From contig NZ_AUII01000003.1 in the NCBI RefSeq assembly GCF_000423625.1, forward strand, positions 124,001 through 188,000: a stretch of 64,000 nucleotides of DNA, in the 5' to 3' direction. Of the stretch, positions 34,935-43,703 are shown one piece after another. The position numbers were made by a program, and so were the translations under genes. Each line of letters opens with the position of its first letter. Positions within the stretch are counted from its first letter, which is position 1. Under the pieces are notes generated by a model. That model was not told the DNA's origin. It saw only the letters and a list, made by a program, of their open reading frames with translations, and ran no database searches. This stretch comes from Pseudonocardia asaccharolytica DSM 44247 = NBRC 16224. GTDB taxonomy: Bacteria; Actinomycetota; Actinomycetes; Mycobacteriales; Pseudonocardiaceae.

Positions 34935-36644
34935 ATGAGTTCGCCACCGACCGCGTCGCCGTCGCCGCCCGAGGCGGCGCCGGGTGCCGCGCCGCCGCCG
35001 CGCAGGCCGTCCGCGGCGACCCGGATGCTGGCGTTCGGCCGCAACACCTGGCGCGGGCTCACCAGCATGCGCACCGCGCTGGTACTGCTGTTCCTGCTGG
35101 CGGTGGCGGCGCTGCCGGGGGCGCTGCTGCCCCAGCGATCACTCAACCAGTCCCTCGTCGACGAGTACTTCGCCGACTACCCGTGGCTCGCGCCGATCCT
35201 CGACGACCTCGGCTTCTTCGACGTCTTCGCCGCGCCCTGGTTCGCCGCGATCTACCTGCTGCTGATGATCTCGCTGGTCGGCTGCGTGCTGCCGCGGACC
35301 GTCGAGCATCTGCGCGGGATGCGGGCCGCGCCCGTCGCCACCCCGCGCAATCTGTCCCGGCTGCCGCACCACGCATCGGCCGTGCTGGACGCGGACGCCG
35401 ACACGGTGCTCGAGCGGATCCGCGGCCGGCTCGGCGCCGGCCGCCGGTTCGGCTGGCGGACCGCCGTGCGGGAGGAACCCGGCGGAGTGCGCACGGTCTC
35501 CGCGGAGAAGGGCTACCTGCGCGAGGCCGGCAACCTGGTGTTCCACCTCAGCCTGGTCGGGCTGCTGATCGGCTTCGCGGTCGGCAAGCTTTTCGGCTAC
35601 GAGGGCCAGGTCATCGTGCTGACCGGGGGCGGCCAGTTCTGCAACTCCTCGATTCTGGGCTACGACTCGTTCCGCGCCGGATTGCGCGTCGACGGCACCC
35701 AGCTCCACCCGTTCTGCGTCAAGGTCGACGACTTCGAGGCCGACTACCTGCCCAACGGCCAGCCGGACAGCTTCCGGGCCGATATCGGCTACCAGACCGC
35801 CGCCGACCTGGCCGCCGGGCACACCGACCGGTGGACGCCCTATCCGCTCGCGGTGAACCACCCGTTGCGTATCGACGGGTCGCGGGTCTACCTGCTCGGC
35901 CACGGCTACGCGCCGCGGTTCACCGTGACCTGGCCCGACGGCCAGCAGCGCACCGGCGAGATCCAGTGGAAGCCCGTCGACCAGGTCACCCTGCTGTCGG
36001 AGGGGGCCACCAAGTTCGAGCGTCCCGGGGTGACCGATCCCGAGCAGCGGCGCACGAACCAGCTCGCGGTGACCGGGCTGTTCGCGCCCACGAGCTCCGG
36101 CGGTGCGCTGGTCACCTCGGTCTTCCCCGACCTGCGTGACCCGGAGGTCGCGGTCGACATCCTGCGCGGCGACCTCGGTCTCGACGACGGCCGCGGGCAG
36201 TCGATCTTCTCGGTGGACCAGAGCAAGGTCGAGTCCGGTGAGCTCGTCCGGGTGGCGCGGGCCAACCTCGCGCCGGGTGAGCAGGTCGCGCTCGACGACG
36301 GCACGACGGTGCGCTTCGACGGCGTCCAGCAGTGGGTGTCGCTGCAGATCAGCCACGACCCGGGCCAGTCGGCCGTGCTCGTGTTCGCGATCACGGTGCT
36401 GCTCGGGCTCGGCCTTTCGCTCTCGATCAAACGCCGCCGGTTCTGGGTCCGGATCCACCCCGGGGACGGGGCCGGACGCAGCACCGTCGAGCTCGGCGGG
36501 CTGGCGCGCACCGACCAGGCCGGCTACGGCGAGGAGTTCGACCGGCTGCGCGCCGACCTGCTGGATACCGACCTGCCGGGCACCGGCCTGCCGGGCCCAT
36601 CGAACACGGACCCTCCACCCGACACTCACCCTGGGGACACCTGA
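34935..36644 (+). CDS. resB: Cytochrome c synthesis protein ResB (CcsB/Ccs1)
   Basis: A 569-aa membrane protein. It has three N-terminal helices (MRTALVLLFLLAVAALPGALL; WFAAIYLLLMISLVGCVLP; LVFHLSLVGLLIGFAVG), a large outside domain, and a last helix (SAVLVFAITVLLGLGLSLSI). With CcsA/ResC it forms the System II haem lyase that attaches haem to cytochrome c. A Pro/Ala-rich cytosolic start and a Pro-rich tail are unusual but common in actinobacteria. The stop overlaps the ccsB start by one base (TGATG). Confidence 0.93.
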   Translation: MSSPPTASPSPPEAAPGAAPPPRRPSAATRMLAFGRNTWRGLTSMRTALVLLFLLAVAALPGALLPQRSLNQSLVDEYFADYPWLAPILDDLGFFDVFAAPWFAAIYLLLMISLVGCVLPRTVEHLRGMRAAPVATPRNLSRLPHHASAVLDADADTVLERIRGRLGAGRRFGWRTAVREEPGGVRTVSAEKGYLREAGNLVFHLSLVGLLIGFAVGKLFGYEGQVIVLTGGGQFCNSSILGYDSFRAGLRVDGTQLHPFCVKVDDFEADYLPNGQPDSFRADIGYQTAADLAAGHTDRWTPYPLAVNHPLRIDGSRVYLLGHGYAPRFTVTWPDGQQRTGEIQWKPVDQVTLLSEGATKFERPGVTDPEQRRTNQLAVTGLFAPTSSGGALVTSVFPDLRDPEVAVDILRGDLGLDDGRGQSIFSVDQSKVESGELVRVARANLAPGEQVALDDGTTVRFDGVQQWVSLQISHDPGQSAVLVFAITVLLGLGLSLSIKRRRFWVRIHPGDGAGRSTVELGGLARTDQAGYGEEFDRLRADLLDTDLPGTGLPGPSNTDPPPDTHPGDT

Positions 36645-37597
36645 TGCCGATCGATCCGGTCCTCGCGCTGTTCAGCGACCGCCTGTTCTTCGGCGCGGTC
36701 GCCGTGTACACGCTGGCGATCCTGCTACACGCGGCGGAGTACGTGGCCGCGCGAGAGACGGTGCGCGCACCGGCGCTGGTCGGGGCGGGTGATGCGGCCG
36801 ACGGGGCCGGAGCTGATGGGGCGGGAGCTGCCGGGGCCGAGCCCGCCGGCCGCTCGGGCTCGGAGCGGTTCGGGCGGATGGCCGTGTCGATCACCGTGCT
36901 CGGTGTGCTGCTGCACGGCGCGTCGATCGTGCTGCGCGGGCTCGCGACCGAGCGCTGGCCGCTGGGCAACATGTACGAGTTCACCGCGGCGATCTGCCTG
37001 GCGGTGGTGGTGACCTGGCTGGTGGTGCTGCGCCGGTCGCCGTCGCTCCGCCTGGCCGGCGCCTTCGTGCTGCCGCCGGTGTGGATCCTGATGTTCCTCG
37101 GCGGCACGGTGCTGTATGCGCAGGCCGCGCCCGTGGTGCCCGCGTTGCAGTCCTACTGGCTGGCCATCCACGTCACGACGGTGACGATCGCGTCCGGGCT
37201 GCTGGTGGTCGCCGGCGTCGCGAGCCTGCTGTACCTGCTCAGCGGCTCAGGGAAGGCCGCGGCCCTGGTGGCGAAGCTGCCCTCGGCCGCGGCGCTCGAC
37301 CGGCTCGCCTACCGGGTGACCGCCGTGGCGTTCCCGATCTTCACGTTCGCCGTGATCGCCGGGGCGATCTGGGCCGAGGCGGCCTGGGGCCGGTTCTGGG
37401 GCTGGGACCCGAAGGAGACGGTCGCGTTCGTCTCGTGGATCATCTACGCCGCCTACCTGCACGCGCGGGCGACCGCGGGCTGGCGCACCACCCGCGCGGC
37501 GTGGATCAACTCTCTGGGGCTGGCCACCGTGGTGTTCAACCTGTTCTTCATCAACATGGTGGTCGCGGGGCTGCACTCCTACGCCGGGATCGGCTGA
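36644..37597 (+). CDS. ccsB: Cytochrome c haem lyase subunit CcsB/CcsA (ResC)
   Basis: A 317-aa multi-helix protein with the tryptophan-rich haem-handling motif WGWDPKETVAFVSW and conserved histidines in HAAEY, LHGAS, IHVTTV and GLHSYAG. It brings haem to the outside face and, with ResB, attaches it to CxxCH cytochromes. A Gly/Ala/Asp-rich loop of about 30 residues after the first helix is an insertion relative to short family members. It completes resA-ccdA-resB-ccsB. Confidence 0.95.
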   Translation: MPIDPVLALFSDRLFFGAVAVYTLAILLHAAEYVAARETVRAPALVGAGDAADGAGADGAGAAGAEPAGRSGSERFGRMAVSITVLGVLLHGASIVLRGLATERWPLGNMYEFTAAICLAVVVTWLVVLRRSPSLRLAGAFVLPPVWILMFLGGTVLYAQAAPVVPALQSYWLAIHVTTVTIASGLLVVAGVASLLYLLSGSGKAAALVAKLPSAAALDRLAYRVTAVAFPIFTFAVIAGAIWAEAAWGRFWGWDPKETVAFVSWIIYAAYLHARATAGWRTTRAAWINSLGLATVVFNLFFINMVVAGLHSYAGIG

Positions 37598-37636
37598 TCG
37601 CGCCCACCTGATCTCGACCATGACCGTAGGCGGGAC

Positions 37637-37642
37637 TAACGT
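37637..37642 (+). promoter_or_regulatory. -10 element (TAACGT) of the MinD-like gene
   Basis: TAACGT lies 8 nt before GTG 37651, a leaderless arrangement. Confidence 0.45.
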
Positions 37643-37650
37643 CGCTGTAC

Positions 37651-39066
37651 GTGAGTGAGCGAGAGCCGCAGGACTACCCGGACGGCTCAGTGGGCCGCTA
37701 CGTCCGCGAGCGCTGGGGGACCGAGCCGTCGGCCACGCACCGTCCGCGCGACCGCGCGCCCGTGCCGCCCGCTCCGCGCCCGGAGCCCGAGTTCGAGTCC
37801 CGGCCGACGCCCCGGCAGTACCTCGATGCACCCGCGCGTCCGGTCGCCGAGGTCTGGGGTAGGGCGGCGGATCCGCGTTCCGTCGAGGACCTCGAGGCCG
37901 AACTCGAGGCGCCGAACCCGCCGCACGGGGCGGGCCCGGGTGCACCCAGGCGCACCGAGCCCGGGACCCCGGCGCAGGCCGCGCCGCCCCCGGCCGAGCC
38001 GCCGGCTGGGCCGCCCTCGGCTGGGCCGCTTCCGCCACCCCCGGCCCCGTCGCCCCGCCCGCCGCGGCCCAGCGGTTCGGGGTGGACCGATCCGGGCGCT
38101 GTGGCAGCGCAGGAGGCGCAGCGCGCCCGGATCGGGGAGGCCGATCTGGCCGGTGCCGCCGATCTGTCCTCGGCCCGGTTGTTGCGCCCCTCGAAGCGTC
38201 CGCCGCAGTCGGGTTGGCGCCGGGTCGTCTATCGGCTGTCCGGGCGGCTGATCAATCCGGGGGAGAGCCCCGCCGATATCCGCAAGCGCGAGCTCACCAC
38301 CCGCGTCAACCAGCCCCTCCTGGGCTGCTACAAGATCGCGATGCTGAGTCTCAAGGGCGGCGTCGGCAAGACCACGATGACCGCGACGCTCGGCGCGACG
38401 TTCGCATCACTGCGCGGTGACCGGGTCGTCGCCGTCGATGCCAATCCGGACCGCGGCACGCTCAGCCAGAAGATTCCGCTGGAAACCAGCGCCACCGTGC
38501 GGCACCTGCTGCGCGACGCCCAGCGCGTGCGCCGCTACACCGACGTGCGCGCGTACACCTCTCAGGGTCCTTCGCGTCTGGAGGTGCTGGCGAGCGACCA
38601 GGACCCCGCGGTCTCCGAGGCCTTCAGCGAGGACGACTACCGGCGCACGGTCAACCTGCTCGAGCACTTCTACAACATCGTGCTCACCGACTGCGGCACC
38701 GGCCTGATGCATTCCGCGATGTACGGCGTGCTCGGGGTGGCGGATCAGCTGATCATCGTGTCGTCCGGATCGATCGACGGCGCCCGCAGCGCGTCGGCCA
38801 CGATGGACTGGTTGGATGCGCACGGGCACGCCGATCTGGTGGCCAACGCGGTCGCAGTGATCAACTGCGTGCACCGGCGGGCGGGTGGGGTGGATCTGGA
38901 CCGGGTGGCGGAGCATTTCGCACTGCGGTGCCGTGCGGTCGTGCGCGTCCCGTTCGATGCCCATCTGGAGGAGGGCGCGGAGGTGGATCTGGATCGACTC
39001 GATCCGGCGACCCGGATCGCGCTGCTGGAACTGGCCGCGTCGGTGGCCGACGGCTTCCCGTCCTGA
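37651..39066 (+). CDS. MinD/ParA-like ATPase with a proline-rich N-terminus (EspI-like)
   Basis: A 471-aa protein. The first about 170 residues are Pro/Arg/Glu-rich and disordered. Then comes a P-loop ATPase with the deviant Walker A SLKGGVGKTTMTATLG, VVAVDANPDRGTLS, and Walker B-like IVLTDCGTGLMHS. It resembles the ParA-like proteins of mycobacterial type VII secretion (EspI) and the gene at this place in mycobacteria (Rv0530). No ESX gene is in the window, so its partner is unknown. It probably organises something at the membrane or pole. Confidence 0.85.
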   Translation: MSEREPQDYPDGSVGRYVRERWGTEPSATHRPRDRAPVPPAPRPEPEFESRPTPRQYLDAPARPVAEVWGRAADPRSVEDLEAELEAPNPPHGAGPGAPRRTEPGTPAQAAPPPAEPPAGPPSAGPLPPPPAPSPRPPRPSGSGWTDPGAVAAQEAQRARIGEADLAGAADLSSARLLRPSKRPPQSGWRRVVYRLSGRLINPGESPADIRKRELTTRVNQPLLGCYKIAMLSLKGGVGKTTMTATLGATFASLRGDRVVAVDANPDRGTLSQKIPLETSATVRHLLRDAQRVRRYTDVRAYTSQGPSRLEVLASDQDPAVSEAFSEDDYRRTVNLLEHFYNIVLTDCGTGLMHSAMYGVLGVADQLIIVSSGSIDGARSASATMDWLDAHGHADLVANAVAVINCVHRRAGGVDLDRVAEHFALRCRAVVRVPFDAHLEEGAEVDLDRLDPATRIALLELAASVADGFPS

Positions 39067-39068
39067 CG

Positions 39069-39293
39069 TCAGGTTGTGGGTGGGTCCTCCCGGCGCCGGA
39101 CGGTCTCGTCGAGATGACGCAGGAAATCGGGGTCGTCGTCAGGTCCGCTGACCCGCGACCGAACGGCGCCACCGGATGGCCGCCACAGCGCGTGCCGGAG
39201 GCCCGGCCGGCTGCTGTTCCGTTCGGTGTTCATCGCCTTCCACAGCAGCAACGTGATGATCACGGCACTCGCGAGCGTGACGAGGAACAGCAT
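39069..39293 (-). CDS. Small single-span membrane protein
   Basis: A 74-aa protein, MLFLVTLASAVIITLLLW at the N-terminus (one membrane helix), then a polar Arg/Asp-rich tail ending DETVRRREDPPTT. ATG 39293 is chosen because GGAGG stands 8 nt upstream; the open frame goes further up but that part has no coding look. It is convergent with the MinD-like gene (2 bp between the stops) and follows bldC on the same strand. The function is unknown. Confidence 0.6.
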   Translation of the reverse strand: MLFLVTLASAVIITLLLWKAMNTERNSSRPGLRHALWRPSGGAVRSRVSGPDDDPDFLRHLDETVRRREDPPTT

Positions 39294-39387
39294 CACAACC
39301 ACCTCCGGCACGAGGTTAACCCAGGTGTGGCAAGATCCGGGTGAAGAGCCCGGCGGGTACCGAGCTCTCCCTCGGCCGACCGGGTGC

Positions 39388-39606
39388 TCAGCCCCGCGTG
39401 GGTACGGTCGCCTCGCTGGTGAGTTCGGCGAGCATCCCGCGAACTTCGGACTCACGGAAACGGCGGTGTCCACCGGGTGTACGGATCGAGCCGATCCGAC
39501 CGGCCGACGCCCATCGGGTCACGGTCTTCGGGTCGACGCGGAACAGGGTCGCCACCTCGCCGGGGGTGAGCAGCCGCTCGTTCTGGTTCTGGGTCGGAGT
39601 CGACAT
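39388..39606 (-). CDS. bldC: Developmental regulator BldC
   Basis: A 72-aa protein, nearly all one MerR-like winged helix: LLTPGEVATLFRVDPKTVTR, WASAGRIGSIRTPGGHRRFR and ESEVRGMLAEL. It is very close to Streptomyces BldC as I remember it. BldC binds head-to-tail on direct repeats and holds back entry into development in Streptomyces. The ATG at 39606 has GGAGG 5 nt upstream. With the BldN-like sigma factor, two bld-type regulators occur within 20 kb here. Confidence 0.93.
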   Translation of the reverse strand: MSTPTQNQNERLLTPGEVATLFRVDPKTVTRWASAGRIGSIRTPGGHRRFRESEVRGMLAELTSEATVPTRG

Positions 39607-39758
39607 CCGTGCCTCCAGGTCGTTGATTACCGGGCTATCGTGACAGCTCGGACCGTGGGTACTCGAACGGTTGTCTGAAGGTAAAGGGCTCTTAAAGGAC
39701 GAATCGGACGGTTCCGGGTGGGGGTGCCACCGCCAACGCCCCGGCCCGCGGGCGGCCG

Positions 39759-39764
39759 TACCCT
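39759..39764 (+). promoter_or_regulatory. -10 element (TACCCT) of the DUF4229 gene
   Basis: TACCCT stands 6 nt before the ATG at 39771, a leaderless arrangement. Confidence 0.5.
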
Positions 39765-39770
39765 CGGGGT

Positions 39771-40136
39771 ATGTCCAACCCCGCGTCCGAGCCGCCGGGC
39801 ACCCGGCGGGATCACCCACCAGGGCTGGCCGCGACCGTCGCGCTCTACACGCTGGCCCGACTCGCGCTCGTCGCCGTCATCGGCGGGTTGCTGATGTTCG
39901 CGGGCGTCCCGCTGCTGCTGGCCATGCTGATCGCGCTGATCGTCGCGCTGCCGCTGTCGATGTTCCTGTTCCGCGGGCTGCGCGGCAGGCTCGACGCCGC
40001 GATCGCCGTCGCCGAGGAGCGACGTTCGGCGGAGCGCGAGGCGCTGCGGGCCCGGCTGCGTGGGGAGGTGGCGCCGGGCTCGGACGAGGGCTCAGACGAG
40101 GGCACCGAGCGCCAGCCCGACGCCGGTCGCGGCTGA
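39771..40136 (+). CDS. DUF4229 membrane protein
   Basis: A 121-aa protein with two membrane helices (ATVALYTLARLALVAVIGGL and LLAMLIALIVALPLSMFLF), then a charged coiled-coil tail (AIAVAEERRSAEREALRARL). It is the DUF4229 type found beside menA in actinobacteria. Its 3' end overlaps the 3' end of the convergent menA by 45 bp. The function is unknown. Confidence 0.8.
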   Translation: MSNPASEPPGTRRDHPPGLAATVALYTLARLALVAVIGGLLMFAGVPLLLAMLIALIVALPLSMFLFRGLRGRLDAAIAVAEERRSAEREALRARLRGEVAPGSDEGSDEGTERQPDAGRG

Positions 40137-40973
40137 CCACACCAGCAGCAGGATCCCGGTGTCGCGCAGCACCCGGATCAGCTTTCGCCCATCCGCCCCG
40201 CCGAGGACCCGGCGCACCTGGGTGATGCCCAGCGGTAGCGCGAGCAGGCCGAGCGCCATCGGCAGGCTGCGCAGCGCGGACAGCAGCGAGAGGACGAACG
40301 GCAGGATGACGATCGCCGCGTAGAGTCGGCGGGTGTCGGCGTCGCCGAGCAGCACGGCCAGGGTGCGCTTGTCCGCCAGTTCGTCGGTCGGGATGTCGCG
40401 CAGGTTGTTGGCCACCAGCACCGCGCAGGTCAGCACCCCGACGCCGACGGCACCGACGATCGCGAGCGGCCCGGGGGCACCGCTCTGGGTGATGACCGTG
40501 CCGAGCACCGCGATCGGGCCGAAGAACACGAACACCGCAACCTCGCCGAGCCCGGTGTAGCCGTAGGGTCGCTTTCCGCCGGTGTAGAACCAGGCGCCCA
40601 CAACACAGAGGACGCCGATCCCGAGGAGCCACCACTGCCGGCTCAGCGAGACCAGGGTGAGCCCGGCCAGCCCCGCGACCGCGAACCCGACGAACGCCGC
40701 CGTGCGCACCTGTACCGGCGCCGCCGCCTTGGAGCCGACGAGCCGCTGCGGTCCGACCCGGGTGTCGTCGGTGCCGCGGATGCCGTCGGAGTAGTCGTTG
40801 GCGAAGTTGACCGCGACCACCAGGGACACCGCCACGACCAGCGCGAGCAGCGCCCGCCCCGGTGCGATGGTGCCGCTGCCGATGGCGGCGCCGGTGCCGA
40901 CGAGGACGGGAGAGATCGCGGTCGGGAGGGTGCGCGGACGGGCACCTTCGATCCACTGCGCCAGGGTGGCCAC
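40092..40973 (-). CDS. menA: 1,4-dihydroxy-2-naphthoate polyprenyltransferase MenA
   Basis: A 293-aa multi-helix UbiA-family enzyme. The prenyl-diphosphate/Mg2+ site is NFANDYSDGIRGTDDTRVGP and the second Asp-rich region lies in RDIPTDELADKRTLAVLLG. It joins the isoprenoid tail to DHNA, making demethylmenaquinone for MenG. The length is normal. The gene lies 9 bp after a secreted-protein gene on the same strand, so both may share a transcript starting further upstream. Confidence 0.95.
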   Translation of the reverse strand: MATLAQWIEGARPRTLPTAISPVLVGTGAAIGSGTIAPGRALLALVVAVSLVVAVNFANDYSDGIRGTDDTRVGPQRLVGSKAAAPVQVRTAAFVGFAVAGLAGLTLVSLSRQWWLLGIGVLCVVGAWFYTGGKRPYGYTGLGEVAVFVFFGPIAVLGTVITQSGAPGPLAIVGAVGVGVLTCAVLVANNLRDIPTDELADKRTLAVLLGDADTRRLYAAIVILPFVLSLLSALRSLPMALGLLALPLGITQVRRVLGGADGRKLIRVLRDTGILLLVWSAATGVGLALGALV

Positions 40974-40982
40974 CCGCGCAAC

Positions 40983-42272
40983 CTATCCGGCGGCCGGACA
41001 CGCCCCGACGGCACCGGCGCCGGACACCGCGCTCGCGGCGACGAACTGGCCGGCGCCGATCCGAAGCCAGGCGTTCGGCGCGGTGCCCGTGACGCATTCG
41101 ACGGGAACGTCGGCCGTGCGCACCGCGATCCCGACCTGCTCGGCGTTCCGGCTCGGTGCGGCGCGGACCGGGACGTTCTCCTTCGCCGCGACCTCCGCCA
41201 ACCGGGCCGAGCCGGTCCACAGGTAGTCCACGGTCACCCAGGCGTTGTCGCGCAGGCCGAGCGCGTCCCAGAAAAGGCCGTCCGCGAGATCGATCCCCGC
41301 CGGGTTGACGACCTTGCGGCCGAACTGGTCCTTGCCGCCGTTGTAGCCGTTGCGGTAGGCGGCCTGGGCCTCGGGAAGACCCTGCGGGAGGTCCGCCCAG
41401 TTCTGCCGGACCGTGCCGGGGTTCCAGTAGTCGTCGCGGGTGTTCCACGGGCCGACGTCCCAGACCGGGGCGAACGCGCAGCGGCCGCCTGCCGTGCAGA
41501 CCTTGACCGAATAGTCGCTCGTCCCGCGGGGGGACAGGGCCCGCCGCGAGGGCAGCGCGACGAAATGGTCTCGTTCGGTGATCACGTGCCCGTTGGCCGT
41601 GGTACCGCCGACCAGGCCCTCCCTGGTGGCGAAGACCCGGGAGCTGAGCGTCTTGCGCGGGACGGCCGCGGCGGTGGTCCGCGACGTCGGGTGCGCGGCC
41701 TGGCGCAGGTCCCGGACCAGCGGTCGGGCATCCGGCGTTCCGGCCAGTACGAGCCGGCTCTGCACCTCGGTGATGGGTTCGGGGAGCGTCGCGGTACCCG
41801 CGGTGTCGCGGTAGGTGGTGCCGGTCGACGTCGAGGGAATCCACTCGGTCCAGTTGCCGCCGGCGCGCCTGCCTCGCACGTCCACGGTCACGGTGCTGCC
41901 CGGTGGCAGGTCGGCGACGACCATCGAGTCGACGCGGTCGGTCGGGTGGGCGAGGGTGTGCGGGGCGAGGGTGAGCAGGCCGGTCGAGCGCACCGCGGCG
42001 GGGTCGGGGTCCGGGGCGCCCTCCGTCATCGCCGTCCGGCCGGCCGTCCCCGGATGCGCCCCGGGCGGCATGGGCCGGGCCGTGCGCTGGTCGAGCACGA
42101 CGGCGTCGGCGCGTGTCGTCACCCCGGCCGCCTCGCCGGAGCGCAGGTCCGACGACCAGGTGGTGAGCGGCGGCGCGGCCGCGTAGGCCGGCGCGACGCC
42201 GGCGGCCAGCACGCCCGCGACGGTGAGCAGCAGCGCGGTACGCAGCCTCGTCCACATTCTCGCGACCCCCAT
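40983..42272 (-). CDS. Secreted protein with double-psi-barrel-like and SH3-like domains
   Basis: A 429-aa protein with a signal peptide (LRTALLLTVAGVLAAGVAPAYA). The middle part (residues about 215-275) reads TTANGHVI, FVALPSRRAL, YSVKVC, GRCAFAPVWDVGPWN, a pattern like RlpA/expansin double-psi barrels with a possible catalytic Asp. Near the end AAKENVPVRAAPSRNAEQVG resembles a bacterial SH3 domain that binds peptidoglycan. I infer a cell-wall hydrolase or wall-binding protein. It stands between menE and menA, an odd place. The imperfect palindrome GTTACCCGGGTGAC (42285-42298) lies just upstream. Confidence 0.6.
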   Translation of the reverse strand: MGVARMWTRLRTALLLTVAGVLAAGVAPAYAAAPPLTTWSSDLRSGEAAGVTTRADAVVLDQRTARPMPPGAHPGTAGRTAMTEGAPDPDPAAVRSTGLLTLAPHTLAHPTDRVDSMVVADLPPGSTVTVDVRGRRAGGNWTEWIPSTSTGTTYRDTAGTATLPEPITEVQSRLVLAGTPDARPLVRDLRQAAHPTSRTTAAAVPRKTLSSRVFATREGLVGGTTANGHVITERDHFVALPSRRALSPRGTSDYSVKVCTAGGRCAFAPVWDVGPWNTRDDYWNPGTVRQNWADLPQGLPEAQAAYRNGYNGGKDQFGRKVVNPAGIDLADGLFWDALGLRDNAWVTVDYLWTGSARLAEVAAKENVPVRAAPSRNAEQVGIAVRTADVPVECVTGTAPNAWLRIGAGQFVAASAVSGAGAVGACPAAG

Positions 42273-42395
42273 GACGCGCGACCTGTTACCCGGGTGACGA
42301 CAGTGGTGCCTGTGCCGTCAGGTGCGAACCACACCGCATGAGCCGGTAGTGGTCAAGAAACAGAGAGTGAGCACACTCGGGGGCGGTGCTCGGTG

Positions 42396-43574
42396 TCACC
42401 GGTTCGGGGCGTCTGCGTCCTCGCTGTTCGTGTCGCCCTTCTCGGCGGTCAGCAGCGCGCGGACGGCGGCCCGGTCGGGCTTGCCGACGCCGCGCAGCGG
42501 CAGCTCGGGAACCACCCGCACCCTGCGCGGCACCGCGGCCCGCCCCAGGTCCGCGCGAACGGCCGCGCGCAGGCGCTCCAGGTCGGAGGGCCCGGTCAGC
42601 ACCAGCGCCGCGCCGACGACCTCGCCCCACTGCGGATCGGGCAGCCCGACCACGCAGGCCGCGCCGACCCCCGGCTGGGCAGCGAGCGCCCGCTCCACCG
42701 CGGCGGGGGCGATCTTCTTCCCGCCGGTGACGATCATGTCGTCGGCCCGGCCGAGGACGGTGAGCCGGGTGCCGTCCCAGCGCCCCAGGTCGCCGGTGCG
42801 GAACCACCCGTCGGTGAACGCGGCGGCGGTCTCGTCCGGCCTGCCGAGATAGCCTGCGGCGAGGGTGGGACCGCCGAGCAGGATGCGCTCGTCCGCGTCG
42901 AGCCGCACCCGCACGCCGTCGAGCGGGATGCCGTCGTAGACGCAGCCGCCCGCGGTCTCGCTCATCCCGTAGGTGGCGACGACGGCGACGCCCGCGGCCT
43001 CGGCCCGGGCGCGCAGGCCGGCGTCCAGCGCCGCCCCGCCGACCAGGACGGCGTCGTAGCCGCACAGCGCGTCGAGCGGCGGGCCGCCGGCGTCGAGGAT
43101 GCGAAGCACCTGGGTGGGCACCAGGCTGGTGCAGCGCCGGGCGCCCGCGGCCTCGCCGGTCAGCCGGGCGGTGGCGGCGGCGAACTCGGCGGGTCGGAAG
43201 CCGTCGTGCAGATCCTGCACGACCGGTGGCGCCCCGGCCAGCAGCGCGCGCACGATCACCTGGACGCCGGCGACGTGCTCGGCGGGCAGCGCCAGCAGCC
43301 AGCGCGCCGGACCGCCGAGATGCCGCTCGGTGGCCCGGGCCGATGCGGTGAGCGCGGCGGTGGTGAGCATGACGTGTTTGGGCAGTCCGGTGGAGCCCGA
43401 GGTGGCGATCACCACCGCCGTGCCGGGGGCGGGTTCCCCGGCGGGGACGGCCCCGGGCCCGGCCACCGGGGCCACTGCGGGGCCGGTGCCGTCCAGAGCG
43501 GCGCCCAGGGCGTCGGCCAGCCGCGCGACGGCCCGGGGTGAGCCGTCGACCGGTACCACCTCCAGGGCCGTCAC
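42396..43574 (-). CDS. menE: o-succinylbenzoate-CoA ligase MenE
   Basis: A 392-aa adenylating enzyme, shorter than most family members. The ATP loop is VIATSGSTGLPKHVML, then ATYGMSETAGGCVYDG, TDGWFRTGDLGRWDG, VTGGKKIAPAAVERAL and the C-terminal lysine in LPLRGVGKPDRAAV. It makes OSB-CoA for MenB, whose gene is next upstream. GTG 43574 is the start. An imperfect long palindrome lies between menB and menE. Confidence 0.93.
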   Translation of the reverse strand: MTALEVVPVDGSPRAVARLADALGAALDGTGPAVAPVAGPGAVPAGEPAPGTAVVIATSGSTGLPKHVMLTTAALTASARATERHLGGPARWLLALPAEHVAGVQVIVRALLAGAPPVVQDLHDGFRPAEFAAATARLTGEAAGARRCTSLVPTQVLRILDAGGPPLDALCGYDAVLVGGAALDAGLRARAEAAGVAVVATYGMSETAGGCVYDGIPLDGVRVRLDADERILLGGPTLAAGYLGRPDETAAAFTDGWFRTGDLGRWDGTRLTVLGRADDMIVTGGKKIAPAAVERALAAQPGVGAACVVGLPDPQWGEVVGAALVLTGPSDLERLRAAVRADLGRAAVPRRVRVVPELPLRGVGKPDRAAVRALLTAEKGDTNSEDADAPNR

Positions 43575-43591
43575 GACCGACCTGCCCGAGG

Positions 43592-43658
43592 CATGAACAC
43601 CGTTTCGGAGCCCGCGACCGCGGCATGCGCGGCTCCGGCCTCCGAAACGCTGGTCATG
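43592..43658. repeat. 67-bp imperfect palindrome between menB and menE
   Basis: Outer CATGA/TCATG, then CGTTTCGGAG (43601-43610) paired with CTCCGAAACG (43640-43649), with further GC stems inside (CCGCG/CGCGG). It lies in the 129-bp gap between two genes on the minus strand and could be a processing or attenuation site. Confidence 0.6.
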
Positions 43659-43703
43659 GTGGCGGGGCCGCGGCGAACCCGGATGCCGATCATGTGGCGG
43701 TGG

